The notes under the pieces: model-generated
Database searches by the model: none
What the model was told of the DNA's origin: nothing
Seen by the model: only the letters and a program-made list of their open reading frames with translations
Made by a program: the position numbers and the translations under genes
In this document: positions 7,466 to 14,233 of the stretch, piece by piece
Layout: each line of letters begins with the position of its first letter
Position numbering within the stretch: the first letter of the stretch is position 1
DNA from: JANRKF01 sp964519595
GTDB lineage: Bacteria; Pseudomonadota; Alphaproteobacteria; Rickettsiales; SXRF01
DNA length: 20,974 nt
Assembly (NCBI GenBank): GCA_964519595.1
Contig: CAZFJN010000035.1
Location: forward strand, 1 to 20,974
Direction of reading: 5' to 3'

Positions 7466-8140
7466 ATGAAGGGATCAAATCCTATACGTCCTCCGCTGCA
7501 GGATAGCGGAGATTTAATTGCCGTAAAGGCGATATTTCCTACCTTGCAAGGCGAAGGACCATATTCCGGATTTCCGGCGGTTTTTGTCCGCCTTGGTGGT
7601 TGCAATCTGGCTTGTGAGTTTTGTGATACTGAATTTGAAGATTTTTCCCTGATGAAAATTGATGATATTGCCGAAAAAGTGCAAAGCTGCGCTAAACGCA
7701 CAAAAAATAGCGCAATCAATCTGGTAGTTATAACCGGCGGCGAACCTTTGCGGCAGAATATAGCGCCGCTTTGCGCGCGGTTAATTTCCGAAGGTTTTAA
7801 GGTTCAGATTGAGACAAACGGAACTATTTACCGCGATTTGCCGGCGGCGGTTGAGATAGTCTGTTCGCCGAAAATAAGCGGCGGAAAATATCATCATCTA
7901 CGCGCCGATTTATTGCCGCGCATTAGCGCATTTAAATTTATTATTTCCGCCAGCCGGAAAGGGTATGATAATGTTGCCGAAATCGGACAAGGCGAAGGCA
8001 ATATTCCTGTATATGTACAGCCTATGGACGAAGCTGATGACAGTAAAAACGCCGCCAATCTGGCTCTTGCAAAGGAGCTTGCTTTGCAGCAAGGTTATAT
8101 TCTGTCATTGCAATTGCATAAAATAATAGGAATAGAGTAA
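7466..8140 (+). CDS. queE: 7-carboxy-7-deazaguanine synthase QueE
   Basis: A radical SAM enzyme that contracts the ring of 6-carboxytetrahydropterin to 7-carboxy-7-deazaguanine, on the route to queuosine in tRNA. The product is 224 residues from the ATG at 7466, with AAGG about 10 bp upstream; a TTG at 7418, inside the end of clpA, would add 16 residues. Features are the substrate-pocket motif FPTLQGEGPYSG (24-35), the cluster motif C46-x3-C50-x2-C53, TGGEPL (90-95), ETNGT (116-120) and CSPK (133-136). This is the short QueE form. queC starts one base after the stop, so the two are an operon, probably with clpA. Confidence 0.95.
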   Translation: MKGSNPIRPPLQDSGDLIAVKAIFPTLQGEGPYSGFPAVFVRLGGCNLACEFCDTEFEDFSLMKIDDIAEKVQSCAKRTKNSAINLVVITGGEPLRQNIAPLCARLISEGFKVQIETNGTIYRDLPAAVEIVCSPKISGGKYHHLRADLLPRISAFKFIISASRKGYDNVAEIGQGEGNIPVYVQPMDEADDSKNAANLALAKELALQQGYILSLQLHKIIGIE

Positions 8141-8141
8141 A

Positions 8142-8819
8142 ATGAGCAGAAAAGCGGTGCTTTTATTGTCAGGAGGCCTTGATTCAGCAACAGTTCTGGC
8201 GATTGCCAAAGCGGAAGGTTATTTAATACATGCAATTTCCTTCGCTTATGGACAACGTCATGCTTGCGAAACGCAGGCGGCGATAAATATCGCGCGTAAA
8301 GCTGAAATTGCCGAGCATCGCGTGGTTACAATAGATCTGGCGGCTTTTGGTTCTTCGGCGCTTACAAGTTCGGAAATTGCCGTGCCTAAAGACCGTAGTG
8401 ATTCTGACATCAGCTCAGGAATTCCGATAACTTACGTTCCGGCGCGTAATACAATATTTCTGTCTTACGCTCTGGCCTGGTCAGAGGTTCTTGGTTGCAG
8501 CGATATTTTTATTGGCGTTAATGCTGTTGATTATAGCGGTTATCCTGATTGCCGCCCTGAATTTATCACCGCGTTTGAGAAGATGGCGAATCTTGCCACA
8601 AAAGCCGGAATTGACGGAAATCTCATAAAAATACACACGCCGCTTATTAATATGTCCAAAGCCGAGATCATCAAAAAAGGACTGTCGCTAGGAGTTGATT
8701 ATTCATTGACCATAAGCTGTTATGATCCGACGGCAAGCGGCTCGCCATGCGGACGTTGTGATGCTTGTTCTTTACGGCGAAAAGGGTTTACGGAAGCTGG
8801 AATAAATGATCCGGCATAG
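8142..8819 (+). CDS. queC: 7-cyano-7-deazaguanine synthase QueC
   Basis: Converts 7-carboxy-7-deazaguanine to preQ0 using ATP and ammonia; it takes the product of the upstream queE. The product is 225 residues. The N-terminal PP-loop SGGLDS lies at 10-15 and AYGQRH at about 35-40. YVPARNTIFLSYA and FIGVNAVDYSGYPDCRPEF are characteristic of the family. Four C-terminal cysteines (193, 203, 206, 209) match the QueC zinc site. The genes for queD and for preQ0 reduction (queF) are not in the window. No preQ1 riboswitch is possible in the one-base gap. A 275-bp inverted-repeat element begins 15 bp after the stop. Confidence 0.97.
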   Translation: MSRKAVLLLSGGLDSATVLAIAKAEGYLIHAISFAYGQRHACETQAAINIARKAEIAEHRVVTIDLAAFGSSALTSSEIAVPKDRSDSDISSGIPITYVPARNTIFLSYALAWSEVLGCSDIFIGVNAVDYSGYPDCRPEFITAFEKMANLATKAGIDGNLIKIHTPLINMSKAEIIKKGLSLGVDYSLTISCYDPTASGSPCGRCDACSLRRKGFTEAGINDPA

Positions 8820-8834
8820 TACAGTACTATGCTC

Positions 8835-9109
8835 TAGAGCATATTCTAGTTAAATAGACACATTTGCAGCGTAGCCGATTTGTTCAAGGAGCTAGGGAAA
8901 AATGATGTCGGATAGTTATTCATATCCGCATCATTTTTCCCGACGCTCATTGATCAAATCGGCCGCTGCCCTTCGGGTTGCGCCAAATTTGCCAAACTAA
9001 CAGCCAAATTCACACAGGATGTAGAACCACTACACCCTGCATGAATTTGGCTGTTAGTTTGGCAAATTTGTCAGCAACAAATGTGTATATTTAACTAGAA
9101 TATGCTCTA
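8835..9109. mobile_element. MITE-like element with 22-bp perfect terminal inverted repeats and two internal hairpin arms
   Basis: The ends 8835-8856 and 9088-9109 are perfect 22-bp inverted repeats starting TAGAGCATATTC, extended by a further nine pairs (8858-8866 with 9078-9086). Inside are two separate hairpins. Arm 1 pairs 8874-8887 with 8950-8963 (13 of 14), 8895-8907 with 8929-8941 (13 of 13) and 8909-8914 with 8923-8928. Arm 2 pairs 8984-9012 with 9042-9070, a perfect 29-bp stem, capped by shorter pairs. The whole would fold as a three-way junction. It has no coding capacity. TA at both outer edges would suit an IS630/Tc1-type target, but the symmetry of the ends makes that ambiguous. 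Confidence 0.8.
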
Positions 9110-9319
9110 ATGCAAAAGCGCCAGATCTAAATCATGCTGTTTAGCGGCAAAAAACGCAGTTTCAATATTATCGAATAAAGCCAGCTGCGCGCCTTCAGCA
9201 TTGCAAACGGCAAACTTCTTACCATGATCAGTTGAAACTGGCCGTAAATAGGCAAAATTAAGCTCGCTGAAATAGATTGTCGGCTTGATTTCAGGAATAT
9301 TATGTTCCGATGAATACAT
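9107..9319 (-). CDS. DUF1150 family small protein
   Basis: A 70-residue protein of the alphaproteobacterial DUF1150 family, function unknown. ELNFAYLRPV, then KKFAVCNAEGAQLALFDNIETAFFAAKQHDL, follows the family pattern of a YV/LRPV segment, an FAI-ADG segment and an A-A-RQNDL segment with a terminal His. The start is the ATG read from 9319; its upstream sequence has no strong ribosome binding site. In relatives this gene often sits beside a small heat-shock protein gene (hsp20), which is absent here. The TAG stop is formed by the outermost three bases of the adjoining inverted-repeat element, directly after the expected C-terminal His, so little or nothing of the protein seems lost. Confidence 0.8.
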   Translation of the reverse strand: MYSSEHNIPEIKPTIYFSELNFAYLRPVSTDHGKKFAVCNAEGAQLALFDNIETAFFAAKQHDLDLALLH

Positions 9320-9451
9320 GTGCTGCCGCTAGTCAAAGGGTGAAAAACAAATAAAAAATATTCAGCTAAATCTCTCTCTATATGCTTCATCATATAGCAT
9401 ATTATCACATAAAGTCACGTGAATTTTATATGACAATCAAACAACACATAA

Positions 9452-10387
9452 TCAACGCTTGCGTGGCTTGCGCGGATCTTTGAATTTGAATAATTCCGGA
9501 TTTATTTCCGCGCCGAAGCTGGTATTTTGCAAGGAGATAGTGGTAACTTGTCCGCCGGCATCAGTTATAACCATGCTGCGAAGTAGCAGTGGTTTATCAG
9601 AAAACTCCAGCAATAGCTTTCCATCAAGCGGCTTATCATGCTGCGCCACTTCAATTCTTATTATGTTTGCCTCATTTCTGAAGCTGGTTATTCCTACATC
9701 ATTGCCAAAATTTATTTTATCACGCGCCAGAAAGCTGATTAAAGAACCATCAAGCGGCAAATGGCTTAATTGCTGCAATTCATAATCATAAAAAATCAGC
9801 TCCGAGCCGTTGGCGATCATTAAAACCGGAGTTGGCGGATTATATTGCCAGCGCATATTGCCAGGCCTTCTTAAATATAATTTTCCGCTGCTTAAACTGC
9901 CATCAGGAGCAATCTGCGTAAAATCAGCAATCATGGTGTTTATGCGCGTTAAATATTGCTCAATGCGCTGGATGGTATATTTGTGCCGCGCGATTTCTTC
10001 CGCAGCAATAAATATATTTTTTTCCTGTTTTTCCTGCTGTTTCTGGCTTGAATCTTGTTTTGAATCTTGCTGCTTTTTATTTATCTCTGCGGCATATGCT
10101 CTGCTTGCAGAAATTATTTCAGAACAATAAATTACCGTTACTGCTAGCGCAATTGCCAACGCTGCCTTGGCGAATTTCCGCAAAGATACGTTCTGCGTAT
10201 AATTATAATATGTAGAATATGATACTATTTTGCGATCAATATGATCGCAAAATGGTATCAAAATCGCTGCCGAAAGCAGCGGTTTTGCGCGGCGAAGCCA
10301 GCGTAATGCAATCAACATGTTGATTGCAAAATAGTATGAATTGTGTGTTTTATACATCTTCAACCAGAACTTCACGCTTTCCGACAT
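9452..10387 (-). CDS. lolA: Outer membrane lipoprotein carrier LolA-like, with N-terminal repeat insertion
   Basis: A periplasmic carrier that would take lipoproteins from the inner to the outer membrane. The LolA fold runs from about residue 140 to the end, with MIADFTQIAPDGSLSSGKLY, LRRPGNMRWQYNPP and ELIFYDYELQQLSHLPL as family-like segments. A secretion signal at about 69-100 (LRKFAKAALAIALAV to SRAYAAE) is followed by a Q/K-rich spacer. The frame opens at an ATG (10387) inside ftsK with AGGA 10 bp upstream, overlapping it by 38 bp. Residues about 17-56 are encoded by a 120-bp palindromic repeat, placing the signal unusually far in. Start choices are this ATG, M11, M24, or TTG at 10183 directly before the signal; the true start is unresolved. 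It follows ftsK, as commonly seen in alphaproteobacteria. Confidence 0.82.
   Translation of the reverse strand: MSESVKFWLKMYKTHNSYYFAINMLIALRWLRRAKPLLSAAILIPFCDHIDRKIVSYSTYYNYTQNVSLRKFAKAALAIALAVTVIYCSEIISASRAYAAEINKKQQDSKQDSSQKQQEKQEKNIFIAAEEIARHKYTIQRIEQYLTRINTMIADFTQIAPDGSLSSGKLYLRRPGNMRWQYNPPTPVLMIANGSELIFYDYELQQLSHLPLDGSLISFLARDKINFGNDVGITSFRNEANIIRIEVAQHDKPLDGKLLLEFSDKPLLLRSMVITDAGGQVTTISLQNTSFGAEINPELFKFKDPRKPRKR
10220..10339. repeat. 120-bp palindromic interspersed repeat, copy A (in frame in lolA)
   Basis: One end is a 19-bp inverted repeat with one mismatch (10220-10238 with 10242-10260). The other end contains a perfect 22-bp palindrome (10308-10329). A short hairpin CGCTGC/GCAGCG lies between (10265-10270 and 10276-10281). 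The two outer ends also match each other inverted at 17 of 19 positions. The length, 120 bp, is exactly 40 codons and the lolA frame is open through it. A related sequence in the opposite orientation lies at 13762-13871. Confidence 0.85.
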
Positions 10388-12674
10388 GATTAGCAGGTCC
10401 TACAATGCCTTCTTTCTCCATTGCTTCGATTATTGAAGCAGCGCGGTTATATCCGATTTTAAGGCAGCGCTGCACGTAGCTGGTGCTGGCTTTTCTATCG
10501 CGGACAACTATTGCCACCGCCTGATCATACATCACATCTTTTTCGATTTCTTCGCCTTCTATTCCTTCTTCTGCCTCTTCACGAGTTACGTCTTCAATAT
10601 AAGTAGGAACTCCTTGCGCCTTGAGATGTCCGACTATCTGCTCAACTTCCTTATCGCTTACAAACGGACCATGAACTCTGGTTATGCGACCACCGCCTGC
10701 CATGTATAACATATCACCCTGACCAAGCAGCTGCTCTGCTCCTTGTTCGCCAAGTATGGTTCTGCTGTCAATGCGCGAAGTTACCTGAAAGGAAATTCGC
10801 GTTGGAAAATTAGCTTTAATCACGCCGGTAATCACATCAACGCTTGGACGCTGCGTTGCCATTATAATATGAATTCCGGCAGCGCGCGCCATTTGCGCTA
10901 AGCGTTGAATTGAGCCTTCTATTTCTTTTCCGGCTACAATCATCAGATCAGCCATTTCATCAACCACTACCACGATAAAAGGCAGATCATTCATTTCCAG
11001 AGGAACTTCCTCGATAATTGGCTCGCCTGATTCAACATCAAAACCAGTTTGCACACTGCGCGTTAATGAATTGCCTTTGGCTTTCGCCTCGCGGATTTTT
11101 TTGTTATATCCTTCAATATTGCGAACGCCTAAATTGCTCATCAGGCGGTAGCGGTTTTCCATCTCCTTAACCGTCCATTTAAGAGCTACCACCGCTTTTC
11201 CCGGCTCGGTAACTACCGGCGTCAGCAAATGCGGAATTCCGTCATAAACTGAAAGCTCGAGCATTTTAGGATCAATCATGATGAATTTACATTCATCAGG
11301 AGTAAGGCGGTAAACCAGCGAGCAGATCATGGTGTTTATTGCCACTGATTTTCCTGAGCCGGTAGTTCCAGCAACCAGCAGATGAGGCATTCTTGATAGA
11401 TCAACCACAACCGGCTGTCCGCCTATATCCTTGCCAAGAGCCAGAGGTAATTTTGCCTCAGCGGTTTCAAATATTTCACTCTCCAGCATCTCGCGGAAAT
11501 AAACAGTCTCGCGGTTACTGTTCGGCAACTCAATGCCAATTGCATTACGCCCTGGTATTACCGCAATACGCGCTGAAATGGCGCTCATTGAACGCGCTAT
11601 ATCATCAGCCAATCCGATTACTCGTGATGATTTAGTTCCTGCCGCTGGCTCAAGTTCATATAAGGTTACAACCGGACCAGGGCGGATTTCAGTAATTCCA
11701 CCATTAACGCCAAAATCCTGCAAAACCGTCTCCAGCAGCTTGGCGTTTTGCGTAAGCGCGGTTTCTGTAAGATTCGATTTGCGACCCTTAGGCGGCGCGG
11801 TCAGCAGCTTTAGCGAAGGCAGCTCATAATCTCCTTGTGGCAAATCCAGCGAGGTCTGTAGCCGTGGTGTGTTTTTGGAAGATTCCTTTTCTGAGCTTTT
11901 CTTTCTTACACGCGGCGGCTTAGTTGCAGCCGGCTCATCTTCGCTTATTTCTTCCTCTTCCTCTTCTTCATTGCGGCGGTTTTTTAAGGCCCTTAACCGG
12001 CTGACAAGACCACGCTTATGTTTTTGTTCATCAGCAATTTCTTCGTCAAGCTCTTCAGGACGTTGCGGCATCAGCTTTTGCCACAAAGTCGCGCCGCTGA
12101 TAAAAGCATTCTTCACAATTGCCAGAACCGCTCGCCATTCGCCAACGCTTACGCCAAAAGCCAAAGACAAAGACACTCCGGCAAGGCCAAGCATGGTAAA
12201 AGAAAACAAACTATATTTAAACTGATCATAAAAACTATCATGCAACAGGCTGCCCATTGCGCCGCCAAAACCGCTGGAAATAGGCCAGGAAAGCGGCGGC
12301 TCAATACAAGCGGCCAAAGCGGTAAACAATACTATCGACAACAACAGCAAGCTGGCGCGCATCCAAAGATAATATACGCGCTCGCCTCTGAATAGTTTAA
12401 TTCCCCAGGCAACAGGAACTATTATCGGCAATATTCCAGCCAGTCCGATTGTTTGCAGCAGCAGATCAGCGGCATAAGCGCCAAATGTACCGCCGGCATT
12501 TTCTGCGGCAACATGTGTAGCGCGGTTTAAGGAAGGATCAGCCGGATTATAGCTGAGCAGACAGATCGCCAGATAAACACATGACATAACCAGCACGCTT
12601 CCGGCTAATACATAAAGCGGATTTCGCGCCGCATCTTCGTCAATATTTATTGTATTTGCTGTATTTGCTGCCAT
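10350..12674 (-). CDS. ftsK: DNA translocase FtsK
   Basis: A septal DNA pump that moves chromosome ends toward dif during division. The product is 774 residues. The N-terminal membrane domain has about four spans between residues 20 and 185. An acidic and basic linker (about 205-270, with a run of glutamates at 236-242) follows. The motor has Walker A GTTGSGKS (436-443), Walker B IVVVVDE (567-573) and ATQRPSVDVITG (about 606-617). The C-terminal gamma winged helix (about 712-774) includes RKASTSYVQRCLKIGYNRA, which reads KOPS. The linker is short compared with that of E. coli FtsK. The start ATG at 12674 has no strong ribosome binding site. lolA begins within its last codons. Confidence 0.97.
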   Translation of the reverse strand: MAANTANTINIDEDAARNPLYVLAGSVLVMSCVYLAICLLSYNPADPSLNRATHVAAENAGGTFGAYAADLLLQTIGLAGILPIIVPVAWGIKLFRGERVYYLWMRASLLLLSIVLFTALAACIEPPLSWPISSGFGGAMGSLLHDSFYDQFKYSLFSFTMLGLAGVSLSLAFGVSVGEWRAVLAIVKNAFISGATLWQKLMPQRPEELDEEIADEQKHKRGLVSRLRALKNRRNEEEEEEEISEDEPAATKPPRVRKKSSEKESSKNTPRLQTSLDLPQGDYELPSLKLLTAPPKGRKSNLTETALTQNAKLLETVLQDFGVNGGITEIRPGPVVTLYELEPAAGTKSSRVIGLADDIARSMSAISARIAVIPGRNAIGIELPNSNRETVYFREMLESEIFETAEAKLPLALGKDIGGQPVVVDLSRMPHLLVAGTTGSGKSVAINTMICSLVYRLTPDECKFIMIDPKMLELSVYDGIPHLLTPVVTEPGKAVVALKWTVKEMENRYRLMSNLGVRNIEGYNKKIREAKAKGNSLTRSVQTGFDVESGEPIIEEVPLEMNDLPFIVVVVDEMADLMIVAGKEIEGSIQRLAQMARAAGIHIIMATQRPSVDVITGVIKANFPTRISFQVTSRIDSRTILGEQGAEQLLGQGDMLYMAGGGRITRVHGPFVSDKEVEQIVGHLKAQGVPTYIEDVTREEAEEGIEGEEIEKDVMYDQAVAIVVRDRKASTSYVQRCLKIGYNRAASIIEAMEKEGIVGPANHVGKREVLVEDV

Positions 12675-12752
12675 TGGCTGATCTTGCTATTTTATCGCTT
12701 ACTCTTTTGAGCGTAATTTAAACACAATCTGATTTGTAATCTATTTGCGATT

Positions 12753-12833
12753 TAATTTATAATCTAATTTATAATCTAATTTATAATCTAATTTATAACA
12801 TAATTTTATAATGTAATTTTATAATGTAATTTG
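12753..12833. repeat. 12/13-bp AT-rich tandem repeat upstream of ftsK
   Basis: TAATTTATAATC occurs three times from 12753 to 12788, then TAATTTATAACA (12789-12800), then TAATTTTATAATG twice (12801-12826) and a partial copy. Decayed copies extend left to about 12728. It lies in the 425-bp gap between the divergent genes ftsK and exoD; this gap holds promoters for both in principle, but the repeats obscure them. Confidence 0.9.
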
Positions 12834-12874
12834 AAGTTTAACTTTCGTGCAATTTTACGGAAATTTTACCATCG

Positions 12875-12919
12875 TAACAATAGTAAATCATATAAAATAA
12901 CAATAGCAAATCATAGAAA
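12875..12919. repeat. Approximately 23-bp direct repeat
   Basis: The segments 12875-12897 and 12898-12919 are near-identical, both beginning TAACAATAG and sharing AAATCATA. They lie end to end in the ftsK-exoD gap. Confidence 0.75.
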
Positions 12920-12973
12920 TAACTTGCTTACAAATAGTTAATTTTGCTTTCTTAGATTATGCTGCGATTATGA

Positions 12974-13028
12974 CAATTCTATGGCAATTCTATGGCAATT
13001 CTATGGCAATTCTATGGTAATGCTATGG
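12974..13028. repeat. 11-bp tandem repeat, five units
   Basis: CAATTCTATGG is repeated exactly four times (12974-13017) and a fifth unit, TAATGCTATGG, follows to 13028. It lies about 70 bp before the exoD start, so copy-number change could alter promoter spacing. Confidence 0.93.
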
Positions 13029-13099
13029 TAAGAATATAGCGAAAAGGCGGTTGGCGCAAATTAACGGTAAGTTATTATTTTGCTGATAATTTATCTTCC

Positions 13100-13750
13100 A
13101 TGGTATTTATGACAGAAAAAACAGAAAAAACTAAAAAGAATGAGAAGCCTAGAAGAACCAGCCTTATAATAGCAGAAATTATCGAATCATGCGTTGAAGA
13201 CGGTACGGTGACAGTCGGCGAATTTTTAGGCAAAATGGGACATCGCGCGCTGGTTATTGCCATTCTGGTTTTCGCGCTTTCTGCGGTTGTAGCCGGAGTT
13301 GTACCAGGATTTTCGACTCTGGTTGCCTTGCCAGTAATTTTTATTGCTTTGCAGATTATAATCGGCAGGCGAACCATTTGCCTGCCGGAGAAAATTCGCA
13401 GCAAACATATTTCTCCACGGCTTATACGCGGCGCTTTATACAAAACAATACCAACCTTGTTATGGATGGAAAAATTTCTGCGACCACGCGCCGTCTGGCT
13501 TACCAGCGGCATTTTTGAGCGAATAATTGCGTTTTTTATTATGATTCTGGCGGTTATTCTGTCGCTGCCGATTCCGGCCGGAAATTTTCTGCCAAGCATC
13601 ACAATCGCACTGCTGGCACTGGCCTTGTTGGAAAGAGACGGCGTGCTGCTGCTTCTTACCATAGGAACCTTATTTTTTACTGGCACCTTGATGATTGAGC
13701 TGATTTTTCAGGCAGTTCACTACGCCTCGCAGCTAATTAGCGGTTTTTAA
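13100..13750 (+). CDS. exoD: ExoD-family membrane protein
   Basis: A 216-residue inner membrane protein of the ExoD (exopolysaccharide synthesis) family, named from rhizobia; the biochemical activity is not established. After a lysine-rich N-terminus (about 1-20), a soluble segment carries DGTVTVGEFLGKMGHRALV (about 34-52). Hydrophobic spans follow at about 50-70, 72-87, 138-157, 163-180 and 184-200. VPGFSTLVALPVIFIALQ and LERDGVLLL are family-like. M4 at 13109 is an equally good start, since neither has a visible ribosome binding site. It is divergent from ftsK and is followed 11 bp after its stop by copy B of the palindromic repeat. Confidence 0.82.
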   Translation: MVFMTEKTEKTKKNEKPRRTSLIIAEIIESCVEDGTVTVGEFLGKMGHRALVIAILVFALSAVVAGVVPGFSTLVALPVIFIALQIIIGRRTICLPEKIRSKHISPRLIRGALYKTIPTLLWMEKFLRPRAVWLTSGIFERIIAFFIMILAVILSLPIPAGNFLPSITIALLALALLERDGVLLLLTIGTLFFTGTLMIELIFQAVHYASQLISGF

Positions 13751-13761
13751 TATAACTCTTG

Positions 13762-13871
13762 TACTATTTTGCAATCAACATGTTGATTGCATTACGCTGG
13801 CTTCCGCCTTCGCTAAAGCTGCGGCGAGACAAGTCGCCGCGCAAATCCGCTGCTTTCGGCAGCGTTTTTGA
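13762..13871. repeat. Palindromic interspersed repeat, copy B (diverged)
   Basis: This is the reverse-orientation relative of the 10220-10339 repeat. It shares TACTATTTTGCAATCAACAT and the palindrome that follows, then TTACGCTGGCTTC, CGCCGCGCAAA and CCGCTGCTTTCGGCAGCG. Relative to copy A it has about 30 extra bases near 13804-13833, and its right palindrome has decayed. Both copies can encode the same peptide beginning YYFAINMLIALRW, but here no gene is attached. Confidence 0.85.
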
Positions 13872-13920
13872 GGTATATATTTTCCCTACTGTAATCCTTT
13901 CTGGCATATCTTTATCTGGT

Positions 13921-13977
13921 TTAGAAAAGAAAAGATATTGCGCTAAGTTTTCTTTTCTAACCGAGAAAAGAAAACTT
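13921..13977 (+). other. Two mutually exclusive hairpins sharing one strand
   Basis: TTAGAAAAGAAAA (13921-13933) pairs perfectly with 13948-13960. The overlapping segment 13945-13958 pairs perfectly, over 14 bp, with AGAAAAGAAAACTT (13964-13977). Only one hairpin can form at a time, which is the layout of an attenuator or RNA switch. Neither hairpin is followed by a clear T-run. It lies between exoD and the SRP RNA gene. Confidence 0.6.
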
Positions 13978-13996
13978 ATGAAATTTTGCCATTTCG

Positions 13997-14024
13997 AGAT
14001 TATCTGTTGCAGATTATCTGTTGC
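13997..14024. repeat. 14-bp direct repeat, two units
   Basis: AGATTATCTGTTGC occurs twice end to end, directly upstream of the SRP RNA gene, and may overlap its promoter region. Confidence 0.85.
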
Positions 14025-14049
14025 AGGCTGTTGATATTTACAGCATAAT

Positions 14050-14147
14050 CTCTCCGGCTGATGGTGGGCGGTTGATTCTGCACAGCCGGTCAGGGTCGAA
14101 AGGCAGCAGCCGAGGTGGAAATTCTCCGGGTCATCATCAGTCAGTAT
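14050..14147 (+). ncRNA. ffs: Signal recognition particle RNA (4.5S type)
   Basis: The conserved SRP domain is visible as CCGGTCAGGGTCGAAAGGCA followed by GCAGCCGAGGTGG (14086-14118), with a GAAA tetraloop, the symmetric loop and the AGCAGCC side. The closing stem pairs CTGATG (14058-14063) with CATCAG (14135-14140). The RNA binds Ffh and targets ribosomes making membrane proteins. A position just upstream of dnaX is common in alphaproteobacteria. The ends are estimated from the stem and may be off by several bases. Confidence 0.88.
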
Positions 14148-14203
14148 CTGGAATCAATAAATTGATTCCAGATGCCAGATGTCAGATTACAGATGTCAGA
14201 TAG
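14146..14203 (+). terminator. Perfect 13-bp hairpin and 14-bp repeat after the SRP RNA
   Basis: ATCTGGAATCAAT (14146-14158) pairs with 14161-14173 across a two-base loop. CAGATGTCAGATTA and CAGATGTCAGATAG then repeat to 14203. The hairpin is well placed to end or be processed from ffs, but no T-run follows, so termination is uncertain. Confidence 0.4.
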
Positions 14204-14233
14204 TAACTTTTAAATTCTAACGTTCTAATCGTA

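Noticed and set aside
13759..14034. Open frame of 91 codons after exoD
   Set aside because: It starts with TTG, is made of the palindromic repeat plus the hairpin region and has no homology signal, so it is treated as repeat-derived.
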